Shown: positions 43,201 through 53,900 of the stretch, one piece after another
How positions within the stretch are numbered: position 1 is the first letter of the stretch
Layout of the letters: each line of letters begins with the position of its first letter
Source: Bacteroidetes bacterium B1(2017)
Lineage (GTDB): Bacteria > Bacteroidota > Bacteroidia > UKL13-3
Direction: 5' to 3'
Length of the DNA: 64,000 nucleotides
Assembly: GCA_002256395.1 (NCBI GenBank)
Contig: NKJG01000003.1
Location: forward strand, 310,001-374,000
Translations under genes and position numbers: made by a program
The notes under the pieces: generated by a model
Database searches by the model: none
What the model was told of the DNA's origin: nothing
The model's input: the letters and a program-made list of their open reading frames with translations, nothing else

Positions 43201-46200
43201 TTAGGAGGTACTATTAGTTCTGATGGTGGAGCAATTGTAAGTGAACGAGGTGTAGTTTATGGTACCTCACTTAATCCAACCACATCTAGCAATACCAAAG
43301 TACAAATAGGTTCAGGCACTGGAAGCTATTCACAAAGTGTAACCGGCTTAACCGCATCAACACTTTACCATGTAAGAGCATATGCCATCAATAGTGTAGG
43401 AACAAGTTATGGTGCAGATAGCACCTTTACAACTCTTGCTGCACCAGCTATAACACCGAGTGTAACTACTGCAAAAACACTATCCATCGGAATAACATCC
43501 GCAACCATGGGTGGAACAGCAAGTGATAGTGGAACAGCAAACATTACAGAACGAGGTGTAGTATATGGAACATCACTAAACCCAACAACTTCGAGCAATA
43601 CCAAAGTGCAAATAGGTTCAGGATTAGGAACATTTTCTCAAGCAATAACAGGCTTAACTGCCTCTACACTTTACCATGTAAGAGCTTATGCGATCAATAG
43701 TGTAGGAACTCGTTATGGAGCAGATAGTACCTTTACTACACTGGCTCCTCCAGCTTTTGCACCGAGTGTTACTACAGCAAAAACGCTCTCTATAGGAATT
43801 ACATCAGCAACTATGGGTGGTGCTGTAAGCGACACAGGAACGGCTGCCGTATCAGAACGAGGTGTTGTATATGCAACCTCTATTAACCCAACAATAGCTA
43901 ATACAAAAGTACAAATAGGTTCAGGATTAGGGACGTATTCACAACCAATAACAGGCTTAACAGCCTCAACTCTTTATCATGTTAGAGCTTATGCTATCAA
44001 TAGTGTAGGAACCAGTTATGGAGCAGATAGTACCTTTACTACTTCGGCTGCACCTACCATAGCACCAAGTGTAATAACAGCAAAAACCCTTTCTATCGGG
44101 ATAACATCAGCAACCATGGGTGGTAACGTTAGCGACACCGGTACAGCTGCTGTTACAGAGCGAGGTATTGTTTATGCGGTAACTGCCAACCCAACAACAA
44201 GTTCAAGTACCAAGGTTCAGATAGGCACCGGACTAGGAGCCTATTCACAAGCAATAACGGGCTTAACTGGATCAACAACTTACCATGTAAGAGCCTATGC
44301 TATCAATAGTGTAGGAACAAGTTATGGAGCAGATAGCACCTTTACAACTGCCGCTTCGCCAACTATTGCACCAAGTGTAACAACAGCAAAAACACTCTCC
44401 ATTGGAATAACATCTGCAACCCTGGGTGGTACTGTAAATGACACAGGAACAGCTGCCGTTAGTGAACGTGGTGTTGTATATGCAACAACCGTAAATCCAA
44501 CCACATCAACCAATACTAAAGTTCAAATAGGAACAGGATTGGGAGCCTATTCACAAGCAATTTCAGGTTTAACAGGTTCAACAACCTACCATGTAAGAGC
44601 CTATGCGATTAATAGTGTAGGAACCAGTTATGGAGCAGATAGTACCTTTACTACCTTAGCCTCACCAACCGTTGCACCAAGTGTAACAACTGCAAAAGCT
44701 CTTTCTATAGGTCTTACTTCTGCCACTTTAGGAGGAACTGTATTAGATAGTGGAACAGCCTTAGTAAGTGAACGAGGAATTGTATATGCAACAAGTAGTA
44801 ATCCAACAACAGCTAATTCCAAAGTAAGCATGGGATTAGGACTTGGAGCTTTCTCACAAAGTGTAACAGGTTTAAGTTCATCAACTAGTTACCATGTAAG
44901 AGCTTATGCCATTAATAGTGTGGGAACAAGTTATGGAGCGGATAGTACCTTTACAACCTTATCGCCTTCTATTGCACCAAGTGTAATTACAGCCAGTGCA
45001 ACCTTAGTTGGAACTACATCAGCTGCCCTAGGCGGAACTGTAAGTGATAGTGGAACAGCAACTGTTTCAGAGCGTGGTATTGTTTATGCCACAACCTTAA
45101 ACCCAACTACCGCTAATACTAAGGTAATTATAGGTTTGGGAGTTGGAACCTATTCGCAAAATGTAACTGGCCTAACAGCATCTACCTTATACCATGTAAG
45201 AGCCTATGCTATTAATAGTGTTGGAACCAGTTATGGATCAGATAGTATTTTTACAACTTCTGCTCTGCCTACATTAGCGCCTACAGTAGTTACTTCAAGT
45301 GCTACATTAATTACTAGCACCTCTGCTACCTTAGGCGGAAATGTAACTTCGGCAGGAACGGCTATTGTAACGGAACGTGGAGTAGTTTATGCTACTACAA
45401 GTAATCCAACTACAGCCAATAACAAAGTAATCATTGGTTCAGGAACAGGAACCTATTCACAAAATATAACAGGTTTAACAGCTTCTACTTTATATCATGT
45501 GAGAGCTTATGCCATTAATAGTGTAGGAACAAGTTATGGAGCCGACAGTACCTTTACAACATCACCTGCCGCAACATTTGCACCAACTGTGGTAACAGCT
45601 ACAGCAAGTTTAATAACAATTAATTCTGCAAGCTTAGGCGGCGATGTAAGCTCAGCAGGAACAACATCCGTAACAGAGCGAGGCGTTGTGTATGCTACTA
45701 GTACAAATCCAACTACAGCCAATACGAAGGTAGTTATTGGATCTGGAACAGGTGTGTTTTCACAAAATATAAGTGGTTTATCAGCCGCTACTCTTTACCA
45801 TGTTAGGGCATATGCAATTAATAGCATTGGAACAAGTTATGGGGCTGATAGCACCTTTACAACAGCTACACCATCCATTGCCCCAACAGTGCTAACAAGT
45901 AGTCCAACTTTACTAGGAGTAAGTAATGCTACCCTAGGAGGAAATGTAACGGATAGTGGAACGGCAATTGTAAGTGAACGAGGTGTGGTTTATGCAAGCT
46001 CAGCTAACCCTACAACAGCAAATACTAAAGTTCAAATAGGAGTTGGGAAAGGAGCTTTTTCACAAGAAATTACTGGATTAACGGCCGCAACTACTTATCA
46101 TATTAGAGCATATGCGATTAATAGTGTTGGAACAAGTTATGGTGCTGATAGCACATTTACCACCACTACGGCACCAACTTTTGCACCAACTGTAAGCACT

Positions 46201-48747
46201 GCTACCGCAACATTTATAGGCATTACATCAGTTACCCTTGGGGGAAATGTAACAAATGCTGGAACGGCTGCTGTAACCGAGCGAGGTATTGTGTATTCCA
46301 TTTCAAGTAATCCAACAACGGCAAATACTAAAGTTCAAATAGGTATTGGCACGGGTTCATTCACGCAAGCAGTTACTGGACTATTGCCATTAACTAGTTA
46401 TCATGTGAGAGCCTATGCCATTAATAGTGTGGGAACCAGTTATGGAGCAGATAGTGTATTTACAACTCTTGCAGCTCCAACTTTAGCACCAACTGTATTA
46501 ACAAGTTCAGCAACATCTATAGGTATTACTTCAGCCACCTTAGGAGGCAATGTAACAAATGCAGGAACAGCAACCGTAACCGAACGAGGTATTGTATATG
46601 GTACAGCAATCAATCCAACTACAGCCAATACCAAAATTCAAATTGGTTCAGGAACGGGTGTTTTCTCCCAAAATATTACCGGCTTAATTGCTGCAACAAT
46701 TTACCATGTGAGAGCCTATGCAATTAATAGTGTTGGCATAAGTTATGGTGGAGATAGTATATTTACAACTTCGGCAGCACCCACTAGTGCTCCAACAGTA
46801 TCAACAAGTTCAGCAACATCTATTGGTATAACATCGGCCACCTTAGGTGGTAATGTAACAAATGCTGGAACTTCAACTGTAACAGAACGAGGTATTGTGT
46901 ATGGTACTGCTATCAACCCAACTACAGCTAATACTAAAATACAAATTGGTTCAGGAACAGGTGTGTTCTCACAAAATATCACTGGTTTAACCGCTGCCAC
47001 CATATATCATATTAGAGCTTATGGCATCAATAGTGTGGGTATTAGCTACGGAGGAGATAGTGTATTTACTACTTCTACTGCACCAACCATTGCACCAACA
47101 GTATTAACAAGTTCAGTAACATCAATTGGTATTACATCAGCCACCTTTGGAGGAAATGTAACCGATGCAGGAACAGCAACAGTAACTGAACGAGGAATTG
47201 TGTATGGTACGGCAATCAACCCAACTACAGCCAACTCCAAAGTTGTTATCGGGTCAGGAACAGGTAGCTATACTCAAAATATAACAGGATTAATTTCATC
47301 TACCATCTACCATGTAAGAGCTTATGCTATCAATAGTGTTGGAATTAGCTATGGTGGAGATAGTACTTTTACAACACTAACTGCACCAAGTTTTGCACCT
47401 AACGTTTCAACCGCCACCCCAAGTTTAATTGGAATAACAAATGCAACATTAGGCGGAAGTATTATAGATAGTGGAACCGCCACAGTTGTTGAACGAGGCA
47501 TTGTTTATGATACTCTTATTAACCCAACAACCTCAACAAATAAAGTGATTATGGGTATAGGAAATGGTAGCTTTTCTCAACTTGTTAGTAGCCTTTCAGG
47601 TAATACCCTCTATCATGTGAGAGCTTATGCCATCAATAGTGTAGGTATTACTTATGGTGCCGATAATACATTTACAACAGAGCCTTATCCAATTGGAAAT
47701 AATACCATTAATTCAAGCCAAACTATTTGTTATGGCGTTATGCCACTTGGAATTTCAGGAACAAATCCAACAGGTGGAGCTTTTCCATATACCTATTCTT
47801 GGATTAGCTCAGAAACGAGTGCATCCACAGGATTTGCGTCTGCTAGTGGCAGCAATACAAATTCTAGTTATCAACCTTCAATGGTTCTCCAAAATACTTG
47901 GTTCAGAAGAATTGTTAGGTCGGGAACCCTATTTGATACTTCCAATAGCATTTTGATTATTGTAAACGCATTGCCCGAAGTTCCAGAAATAACAACTAAA
48001 TCAGCCAGTCAGGTTTGCTTAAATACCATGTATCAAAATTTTGGTTCAGCAATAGTTCCTCCTGCAACAATTAATTATGCCTGGACGGCTTTGAATGCAA
48101 ACGTATATGCACAAGGAAATGATCGTCAATATAGTTTGATAAGTTTTCAAACCACGGGATTAAGTACTGTGTTTTTAACAGCAACTGATTTAGCTACGGG
48201 ATGTATTTCAAAAGATTCTTTCCAAGTAACTGTATCTGCCGATGTTTCACATGAACCCATTGTTCAATTGTTTGATAATAACTTTATCTGTAAACTAAAT
48301 AATGTTGTGGCTTACCAATGGGGTTATGATGAAAAGTTATCATTAAAAGGTAACAAACTTGAAGGACAGATTAATCAAAATTATTATAACGCTTCTCCAG
48401 ATTTAAGTAATAAATACTATTGGGTAGCTTCTGTGAAGGGTAGTTGTTTGCAAAAGACTTATTATAATAAAGCAGTTGGGCTTCAAAATGCAATAAGTAA
48501 TAGTAACGGTTTGAACCTATATCCGAATCCAGCTAGTGATAAATTAATCATTGAGTTTTTGGGTGAAGTAAAAGGAAAGTTTACCATACAAATTATAGAT
48601 ATGATGGGTAATGAAAAGCAAGTAGAAAGCACAAACTTAAGGGAGAATACTCTTGATGTATCTGATCTATCAAACGGCTTGTACATGCTCAACTGTTATC
48701 AAAATGGAGCACGTGTAGCAAGTAAATTATTTGTAAAGGCTAATTAA
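40252..48747 (+). CDS. giant T9SS-secreted surface protein with FN3-like and FG-GAP/VCBS repeats, 2831 aa
   Basis: Order: signal peptide (about 1-30), an N-terminal beta-sandwich region, one divergent FN3-like repeat (around 41400-41690), an IPT/TIG domain (about 41710-41930), seven FG-GAP/VCBS-like repeats with DxDGDGKxD calcium-loop motifs (about 41998-43125), then fifteen tandem 101-residue FN3-like repeats (about 43135-47690) with ERGxVYxT and HVRAYAINSVG cores, an Ig/PKD-like stretch, and a type A T9SS sorting domain (NLYPNPASDKLIIEF to the end). The protein would be exported by Sec, then T9SS, and attached to the surface. An adhesin or matrix role is inferred. The downstream barrel/OmpA gene follows by 23 nt. 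Confidence 0.9.
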   Translation: MNKNLPKIGKCLLLIFLLTNPVFNWSLKAQTVAIENNPGNSGNIVVGTMPYNVTESIYLEGEIGASNFILAANPIRSIAYGIKNGNINIASNFKIYMKNVPSSDTTFVGVSSVYSTTGFTLVYSGGYYAPDTGYATINLTTPFVRTSGSNLRIITERFDNVTNSPAPLMYASMGYNVASTPVCSRRYNGTILPVSGTTSLNGSQFRPRIKLSNDLYVSPTNNEYWREPFTTGAGLCNLPTTAPATSISYYFKGANSGIWWGKNVYNTTGTGCPAGNSHVRFKNISGVTDSSELVTPIVNNGIKEFRFYRARASRNYSIWVTNDTSALTTNWTFVAYLKASATTAICTDTSVLINSATAKRLKIKGSPGTDTDIDSVALTNYSVPNNGPVLVTNTAQTITSSSAVLGGTISNAGASAIIERGILYATTVKPTFSNTKISMGSGIGAFSQTISGLAPSATYRFRAFAINSTDTAYGEDSIFTTLPASAIPVISSISPVSAKPGDTVTITGNYFNATPINNIIFFSATRATILTATVTQLKVVVPVGATFGPIIELNTATNLACYSLQNFNPIYSPAKTNITTSDFLPKVDFTTGIAPVSVAIGDLDRDGKPDLAIANQNSNTVSILRNTATSGSIVTGSFAPKVDFSTSNLSTPGTITIADIDGDGKSDLVVASQTFNKFIVLRNTSTNGAIDSSSFAPKVDFFTAGSMSPAASIADMDGDGKLDVVTVNASGNSISLMRNTSTVGTINVSSFAPKVDFATGTSPTAIDIADYDGDGKPDVAIINKSLGILSVFRNLATPGSFNSGSLASKVDFTTASNPIVVASGDFDGDGKIDLVVVNQGSASFSIFKNTASSGTIGLGSFASKVDFTTGTTPYSASIGDFDGDSKPDLAIVNQGNTNISVFRNTASTGTITSSSFAAKVDFATTSQPRTSAVGDLDGDGRADMLATNLTNGTLSIFRNASPISTVPILTTSSVTSIAISSATLGGTISSDGGAIVSERGVVYGTSLNPTTSSNTKVQIGSGTGSYSQSVTGLTASTLYHVRAYAINSVGTSYGADSTFTTLAAPAITPSVTTAKTLSIGITSATMGGTASDSGTANITERGVVYGTSLNPTTSSNTKVQIGSGLGTFSQAITGLTASTLYHVRAYAINSVGTRYGADSTFTTLAPPAFAPSVTTAKTLSIGITSATMGGAVSDTGTAAVSERGVVYATSINPTIANTKVQIGSGLGTYSQPITGLTASTLYHVRAYAINSVGTSYGADSTFTTSAAPTIAPSVITAKTLSIGITSATMGGNVSDTGTAAVTERGIVYAVTANPTTSSSTKVQIGTGLGAYSQAITGLTGSTTYHVRAYAINSVGTSYGADSTFTTAASPTIAPSVTTAKTLSIGITSATLGGTVNDTGTAAVSERGVVYATTVNPTTSTNTKVQIGTGLGAYSQAISGLTGSTTYHVRAYAINSVGTSYGADSTFTTLASPTVAPSVTTAKALSIGLTSATLGGTVLDSGTALVSERGIVYATSSNPTTANSKVSMGLGLGAFSQSVTGLSSSTSYHVRAYAINSVGTSYGADSTFTTLSPSIAPSVITASATLVGTTSAALGGTVSDSGTATVSERGIVYATTLNPTTANTKVIIGLGVGTYSQNVTGLTASTLYHVRAYAINSVGTSYGSDSIFTTSALPTLAPTVVTSSATLITSTSATLGGNVTSAGTAIVTERGVVYATTSNPTTANNKVIIGSGTGTYSQNITGLTASTLYHVRAYAINSVGTSYGADSTFTTSPAATFAPTVVTATASLITINSASLGGDVSSAGTTSVTERGVVYATSTNPTTANTKVVIGSGTGVFSQNISGLSAATLYHVRAYAINSIGTSYGADSTFTTATPSIAPTVLTSSPTLLGVSNATLGGNVTDSGTAIVSERGVVYASSANPTTANTKVQIGVGKGAFSQEITGLTAATTYHIRAYAINSVGTSYGADSTFTTTTAPTFAPTVSTATATFIGITSVTLGGNVTNAGTAAVTERGIVYSISSNPTTANTKVQIGIGTGSFTQAVTGLLPLTSYHVRAYAINSVGTSYGADSVFTTLAAPTLAPTVLTSSATSIGITSATLGGNVTNAGTATVTERGIVYGTAINPTTANTKIQIGSGTGVFSQNITGLIAATIYHVRAYAINSVGISYGGDSIFTTSAAPTSAPTVSTSSATSIGITSATLGGNVTNAGTSTVTERGIVYGTAINPTTANTKIQIGSGTGVFSQNITGLTAATIYHIRAYGINSVGISYGGDSVFTTSTAPTIAPTVLTSSVTSIGITSATFGGNVTDAGTATVTERGIVYGTAINPTTANSKVVIGSGTGSYTQNITGLISSTIYHVRAYAINSVGISYGGDSTFTTLTAPSFAPNVSTATPSLIGITNATLGGSIIDSGTATVVERGIVYDTLINPTTSTNKVIMGIGNGSFSQLVSSLSGNTLYHVRAYAINSVGITYGADNTFTTEPYPIGNNTINSSQTICYGVMPLGISGTNPTGGAFPYTYSWISSETSASTGFASASGSNTNSSYQPSMVLQNTWFRRIVRSGTLFDTSNSILIIVNALPEVPEITTKSASQVCLNTMYQNFGSAIVPPATINYAWTALNANVYAQGNDRQYSLISFQTTGLSTVFLTATDLATGCISKDSFQVTVSADVSHEPIVQLFDNNFICKLNNVVAYQWGYDEKLSLKGNKLEGQINQNYYNASPDLSNKYYWVASVKGSCLQKTYYNKAVGLQNAISNSNGLNLYPNPASDKLIIEFLGEVKGKFTIQIIDMMGNEKQVESTNLRENTLDVSDLSNGLYMLNCYQNGARVASKLFVKAN
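43135..47690 (+). repeat. fifteen tandem 303-bp (101-aa) repeats
   Basis: Fifteen copies of an FN3-like unit run without interruption inside the giant gene. Neighbouring copies are often the most similar (copies 12 and 13 differ at few residues), as expected from recent duplication or unequal recombination. Long antisense open frames here are by-products of the repeat. Confidence 0.9.
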
Positions 48748-48770
48748 TTATCAGTAACAGAAACAACATC

Positions 48771-50576
48771 ATGAAAAAATTAATCGCATATAGTATACTT
48801 GCTATTTCGGGTTTGTTTACCCTTAATGCCCAAGATAAAAAACCAATTGACAAAGATGCCTTAATAGCACCTTGGTTTATAGAAGGCAATTTAAGATTGG
48901 GTACCCTGAACCAAGCGCTTACACAAAGTAATTGGGAGGCTTCTTATGTTAATCCTTTAAATGCACATGTGTCAAACCTTAAAGCAAGTAATAGCAGTAC
49001 CTTGGGTGCCGATTTGCAACTAGGATATTTCTTTGGTAAGAGACGTCATTTTGGACTAGGAACAGGAATTGTTTTTCTTTCTCAAAGGAGTACTTTAGGA
49101 ATGGAAAATTACCATATTGAATATCAATCAACAGACTCTAAAGGTGCTATTTTTAGACAATCTATTTCTGCTAAATCTGATTTTAAAGAAACGATAAAAA
49201 CCAATAGCTTTAGTATTCCTGTAGTATTAAAATACAAGAAGCAGTTAACTACAAAATGGGGTGTGAATTTGGATGCGGGCGTATTATTTAATATTAAAAG
49301 TACAAGCACCTATACCAACACTTCCAAAATAGATTATGAAGCAATCTATAAGTTTGATGGTGCCGGTAATCCAATCTACGATAATGCCTCTACACCCGAT
49401 CCAAACGATTGGTTGATTACCAAAGACCATTATGAAAAAGTAAATACCGATGGAGATGTAAATGCCTATTTTGAAGATTTATTTGAAAAAGGATATAATG
49501 TTGGATTAGGCGTTAGCCCAAACAAAACCAAAGGAGATGGCGCTAAACAAACAGTGAGCATTGGTTTTATTATTCAACCTTCTGTAAGTTATATGTTGGC
49601 TAAAAATTTGGCCTTGCATGGCTCGCTGTATTATATTTCTTATGGAAGCGAAAATGCTAACACTAGCAATTATAAACTTACAGATATTAGAGGCGAATAT
49701 TCATCTATGACCAATGGAATTAGTAAAACCAATACTCAATCAATTGGCTTTGCTCTTGGTTTAAGATATTATTTTGGCGAACCAAGAATAAAAGATAGAG
49801 ACCATGATGGAGTATTAGATAAAGAAGATCATTGCATAGATGTTCCGGGTTCAAAAAAATCACTTGGTTGTCCCGATTCGGATGGCGATGGGGTGGTAGA
49901 TGCCGATGATAAATGTCCTCAACTCTCGGGCACAGAAGCTATGAAAGGTTGCCCTGATGCAGATGGCGATGGCATTGCTGATGTAGAAGATAAATGCCCT
50001 CAAACTCCAGGTTTAGCATCCTTAAATGGTTGTCCTGATGCAGATGGGGATGGAGTAACAGATGCAGAAGATAAATGTGCAAACATAGCAGGTTCAAAAG
50101 AACATAATGGCTGCCCAGATTCTGATGCAGATGGAATTTTTGATGATGAAGATAAATGCTTATTGGAGCCTGGAGTGGCTTCAAATAATGGTTGTCCAGT
50201 GGCTCAAAAGGATATTGTAAAAGAAATGGAAGCCCCTAAACTTCCATTGGGTCCAACGGTTGGTTTTGCCACTGGAAAAAGCACGGTTGACAAAGAATCA
50301 ATTGACAAATTAGATGCATTTGTTTTAGCAATGAAACAATTCCCAACACGCAAAATTTTAGTTAATGGATACGCCGATAATATTGGTGGCAAAGAGATTA
50401 ATCAAAAGATTTCTTTACAAAGAGCAAAGAGTGTAGCCGATTATTTAATAAGTAAAGGCATCAATCCTAAAAATATTATCCCTCGCGGCTTTGGTTCAGA
50501 AAACCCTATTGGTGATAATAAAACCGAAGCGGGCAGAAAGCAAAATAGACGCGTGCAAATTGAAATTGGAAAGTAA
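48771..50576 (+). CDS. outer-membrane barrel with TSP3 repeats and OmpA domain, 601 aa
   Basis: Signal peptide, then a beta-barrel-like region (about 30-345), five thrombospondin type 3-like calcium repeats (DxDGDGxxDxxDxC, about 49793-50200) and a C-terminal OmpA peptidoglycan-binding domain (VNGYADNIGGKEINQKISLQRAKSV-type segment and GRKQNRRVQIEI). It would sit in the outer membrane and hold the cell wall through OmpA. The barrel is paralogous to that at 57208. It is co-transcribed with giant protein 1 and is likely its surface anchor or assembly partner. A strong terminator follows. Confidence 0.9.
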   Translation: MKKLIAYSILAISGLFTLNAQDKKPIDKDALIAPWFIEGNLRLGTLNQALTQSNWEASYVNPLNAHVSNLKASNSSTLGADLQLGYFFGKRRHFGLGTGIVFLSQRSTLGMENYHIEYQSTDSKGAIFRQSISAKSDFKETIKTNSFSIPVVLKYKKQLTTKWGVNLDAGVLFNIKSTSTYTNTSKIDYEAIYKFDGAGNPIYDNASTPDPNDWLITKDHYEKVNTDGDVNAYFEDLFEKGYNVGLGVSPNKTKGDGAKQTVSIGFIIQPSVSYMLAKNLALHGSLYYISYGSENANTSNYKLTDIRGEYSSMTNGISKTNTQSIGFALGLRYYFGEPRIKDRDHDGVLDKEDHCIDVPGSKKSLGCPDSDGDGVVDADDKCPQLSGTEAMKGCPDADGDGIADVEDKCPQTPGLASLNGCPDADGDGVTDAEDKCANIAGSKEHNGCPDSDADGIFDDEDKCLLEPGVASNNGCPVAQKDIVKEMEAPKLPLGPTVGFATGKSTVDKESIDKLDAFVLAMKQFPTRKILVNGYADNIGGKEINQKISLQRAKSVADYLISKGINPKNIIPRGFGSENPIGDNKTEAGRKQNRRVQIEIGK

Positions 50577-50596
50577 TAACAATTAGTATTTGCTTA

Positions 50597-50634
50597 AAAT
50601 AAGGGAAGCTTGGTTATCCAAGCTTCCCTTATTT
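50597..50634 (+). terminator. strong terminator after operon 1
   Basis: A 17-bp perfect stem is built on AAGGGAAGCTTGG/CCAAGCTTCCCTT with a TTAT loop. It lies 20 nt after the stop of the OmpA gene. Confidence 0.85.
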
Positions 50635-50687
50635 ATATCATTTAATTGCGTATTCCTTCATTAACTTAACCTGTATCTAATGCCCAT

Positions 50688-50891
50688 TAGATTTTTCTAG
50701 CATTTGTTTACACCCAATCAAATAATTATATCCCTATTGGGCAGAATAAGGGTCTGCGAATTATGGAAAGGGATATTTTTCCATAATTTAATTTTGGTAA
50801 TCAGTATATGTTAAAAGGAAATGATTCTCACTTTTAAGTAAAAATCAGGGTTATCCCTGATTTTTTGAATAAACTATCTTAAATAAACTTG
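50688..50891 (+). promoter_or_regulatory. giant protein 2 promoter with palindrome and shared upstream region
   Basis: The stretch repeats the operon 1 control region. A palindrome at 50840-50865 matches that at 40175 except for one base change that breaks a single pair (core AGGGTTATCCCT). TAAACTTG (50884-50891, same one-base deviation from TAnnTTTG) is centred exactly 35 bp downstream of the palindrome centre. Between 50635 and 50687 nothing else is recognised. Confidence 0.65.
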
Positions 50892-50923
50892 TAAAAAATA
50901 GTAACTCAATAATTTAATAAATC

Positions 50924-53900
50924 ATGAAAAACAGATTTTTACTTTTACTTTTTCTATTGGTCTCTCTCAATTCCTTTTCTCAGATTATTACTGAGAATTT
51001 TAATTATGGGACGAATGCGGATTCATTGACTAGCCCAACAGCTGGTGGTGCTAACTGGACTCGCCACAGTGGAGGTGGTAACCTAAACAGGCAACTCTTT
51101 TACAATCCATCATCTCTAAGTTACGCTGGTTATCCATTATCAGGAGTGGGTGGCTCTGCCGAAATTTGGTGTACAACCAGATCTGAAGATTTAAATCGTT
51201 CGTTTACTGGGGTGGCAAGTGGTTCCTTTTACGTCTCTTTTCTGTTAAGGGTTGATTCAGTCGCAACTGGGTCCACCACGGGTGATTATTTTATACATTA
51301 TTGCGATACATTTGGTTCAACCTTAAGTAATTTTAGAGGTAGAGTTTTTATCAGAGCGGGAGTTGCGGCAAATACATTTCAAATAGGGCTTAGTAAAAGT
51401 ACTATTATTTCTCCTGTATATACTAGCGATTATGCTTTTACAAACACTTTATTGATTGTACTTAAATATAAATTTGAAACAGTTACAACTTTAGACGATT
51501 CTGCATTTGCTTATGTGTTTACTTCCGGTGTTCCCACAACAGAACCAGCCGCTCCAACCCTTGTTGCACCAGATAATCAAGGTGCTTCTGATTTGGGTCA
51601 AATCAGGTCAATTTGCTTAAGACAAGGTGGGTCGACATACTATAAAGCTATTGTAGATGGCATACGTATAGGAAATAGTTGGATATCCAGTGCGGGGTCA
51701 TTGGCAACTGTGAGTACAAATTCTCCTTCCTCTATTACTGCTAATTCTGCCGTTTTAGGAGGAAATGTTACTAATATTGGTGGATCCTCTGTAACGGAAA
51801 GAGGTGTTGTATATAGCACAAGTGCAAACCCAACAACTGCCAATTCAAAGGTTGTTATCGGTAGCGGTATCGGAGTCTATTCTCAAACGGTTTCCGGCTT
51901 AACAGCCTCAACTTCTTATCATGTGAGATCCTATGCAATAAATAGTACAGGTACAAATTATGGTGGGGATAGTGTTTTTACAACTTTAGCAGCTTCAGGT
52001 TCAACAATCAATGTAACAGTTGGGCCTGGTGGTACCTATACTTCCTTTACAAATCCAGGAGGCTTGTTTGCTACCATTAATGCTTCGGGTTTGACCCAAA
52101 ATACTGTGGCTCGTGTAATAGGAAATACCAACGAATTGGGTACTCATAGTTTAAACCAATTTTCACCTAACTACTCTTTAACAATTAATCCAGATGCAGC
52201 TACTTTAAGAACCATTGAAATGGTTGCTGCTACTAGAGCAAGCGATTCATTGTTTATTTTTAATGGTGCAGATAATGTAATTATTGATGGTAGTTTTAAT
52301 GGAAGTGGAAAATATTTACTTTTTAGATGTGCCAATGCAAACCAAGATAGTACAGGTTCGGTTTTTTCTCTAGTGAATGATGCAAGAGAGATAAGTATAT
52401 CTAATTGCATTATTGAGAGCAATAGTAATAAAGGAGGTACAGCCGCAATTACAATTGGTAATTCAAACCAAGCTTGGGGTAACGATGGGTTTACTCTTTA
52501 TGGAAATTTAATTAGAGAGGCTACTGGTATAAACACGGGTGGATATATTACTGCACTTCTGAATTCGCCAGGTTTTTCGGCAAACTATGTGCAAAGAAAT
52601 TCTAGAACAACCATTAAAAATAATCAGTTTACTGGGTTTAGAAGCACCACTTTAGGAATGAGTATTTTAAATATTTTGTATGCTGGTGACTCACTAATAA
52701 TAGATTCTAACCAATTTTATAGAGGAAGTAATTTTGCCATTTCTGCAATAGGTAACTTTTATTGTATTACAACCGATAATGGCTTAAATGCCATTATTAC
52801 AAATAATAGTTTGGGTGGGTCAAACCCAAATAGGTCGGGTGCACCTATTTCAGTAGGTGGTCAGTTTATTGGTATTAATATCAATTCAACTGATACGGGT
52901 AGTTTAACGCTGGTAAAAAACAACAAGATTTCTAATATAGTAGGTACTAGAGGCGGTCAAAGTGATATTAACGGAATGTGGGTAAGGGCTGATAAAATTG
53001 TAGTTGAAAACAATGTGATAGGTGGCCTAGAAAATCCTTGGGATACCATACAAGGTGGTGGCGTAATGATGGCAGTTTATATTGATGGATTTAATAAACC
53101 CGATACTGCCTTTGTTAGAGGAAATACTATTTCGCATATTAAATACAATGGAAAGGTGTCTAAAGGTTTAACAGGATTGTCTGTTTCGAAGATAATTTCA
53201 AACGGTCCTGAGTATTTGGTTTGTCATGATAATGTGATTTCAGATATGTTCTCTAATTCATTAGCTTTCAGTAATGGTACTTCAGGTGCATTAATTGGGC
53301 TAAATATCAATTTGTCGCCAAATGGAACGCGTGATGTTTTTGTATATAATAATACCATCAAAAATCTTAGCCATAGAACAGATACCACGAGATACAACGC
53401 TAACCATATTGCTGGACTAGTATTTGGTTTATACTGTGGAGCATCTTCTAGTGGCACCTATAAATCGAAAATATATACTAATAAGATTTATAATTTAAGC
53501 GCATTGAATACCAATATAGAGGATACAGGCTTATTTTCAACTCAGGTAAGTGGAATAATCTGTTATCAAATTTCGGGTGGTTATGTATCTATTTATAATA
53601 ATCAAGTGAGTTTAGTAGCTCCAAATACAAGTGCAGTAAGATATTTTGGTATAAGCTGTAAAGGTAATAATACCAATTTTCAAGGCAATTTGCGTATAGT
53701 AAACAATAGCGTTTTATTAAATGGCAATTCTGGCGCAAACGGAGTTAATGGATATTCGTCTGCTTTTAGTCGTGAGTTAAAACAAACGGCCTTTGTTCAT
53801 AATAATATTTTTATGAATGCTAGAACTGGAAGCAATATCAATATGGCCATTGTAAATGATAGTTTAGCTGCAAATTGGACAGATACTACTTGCCAGAATA

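Noticed and set aside
43407..47240. Series of antisense ORFs of 62-86 codons
   Set aside because: They recur with the 303-bp period of the FN3-like array and are shadows of the repeat.
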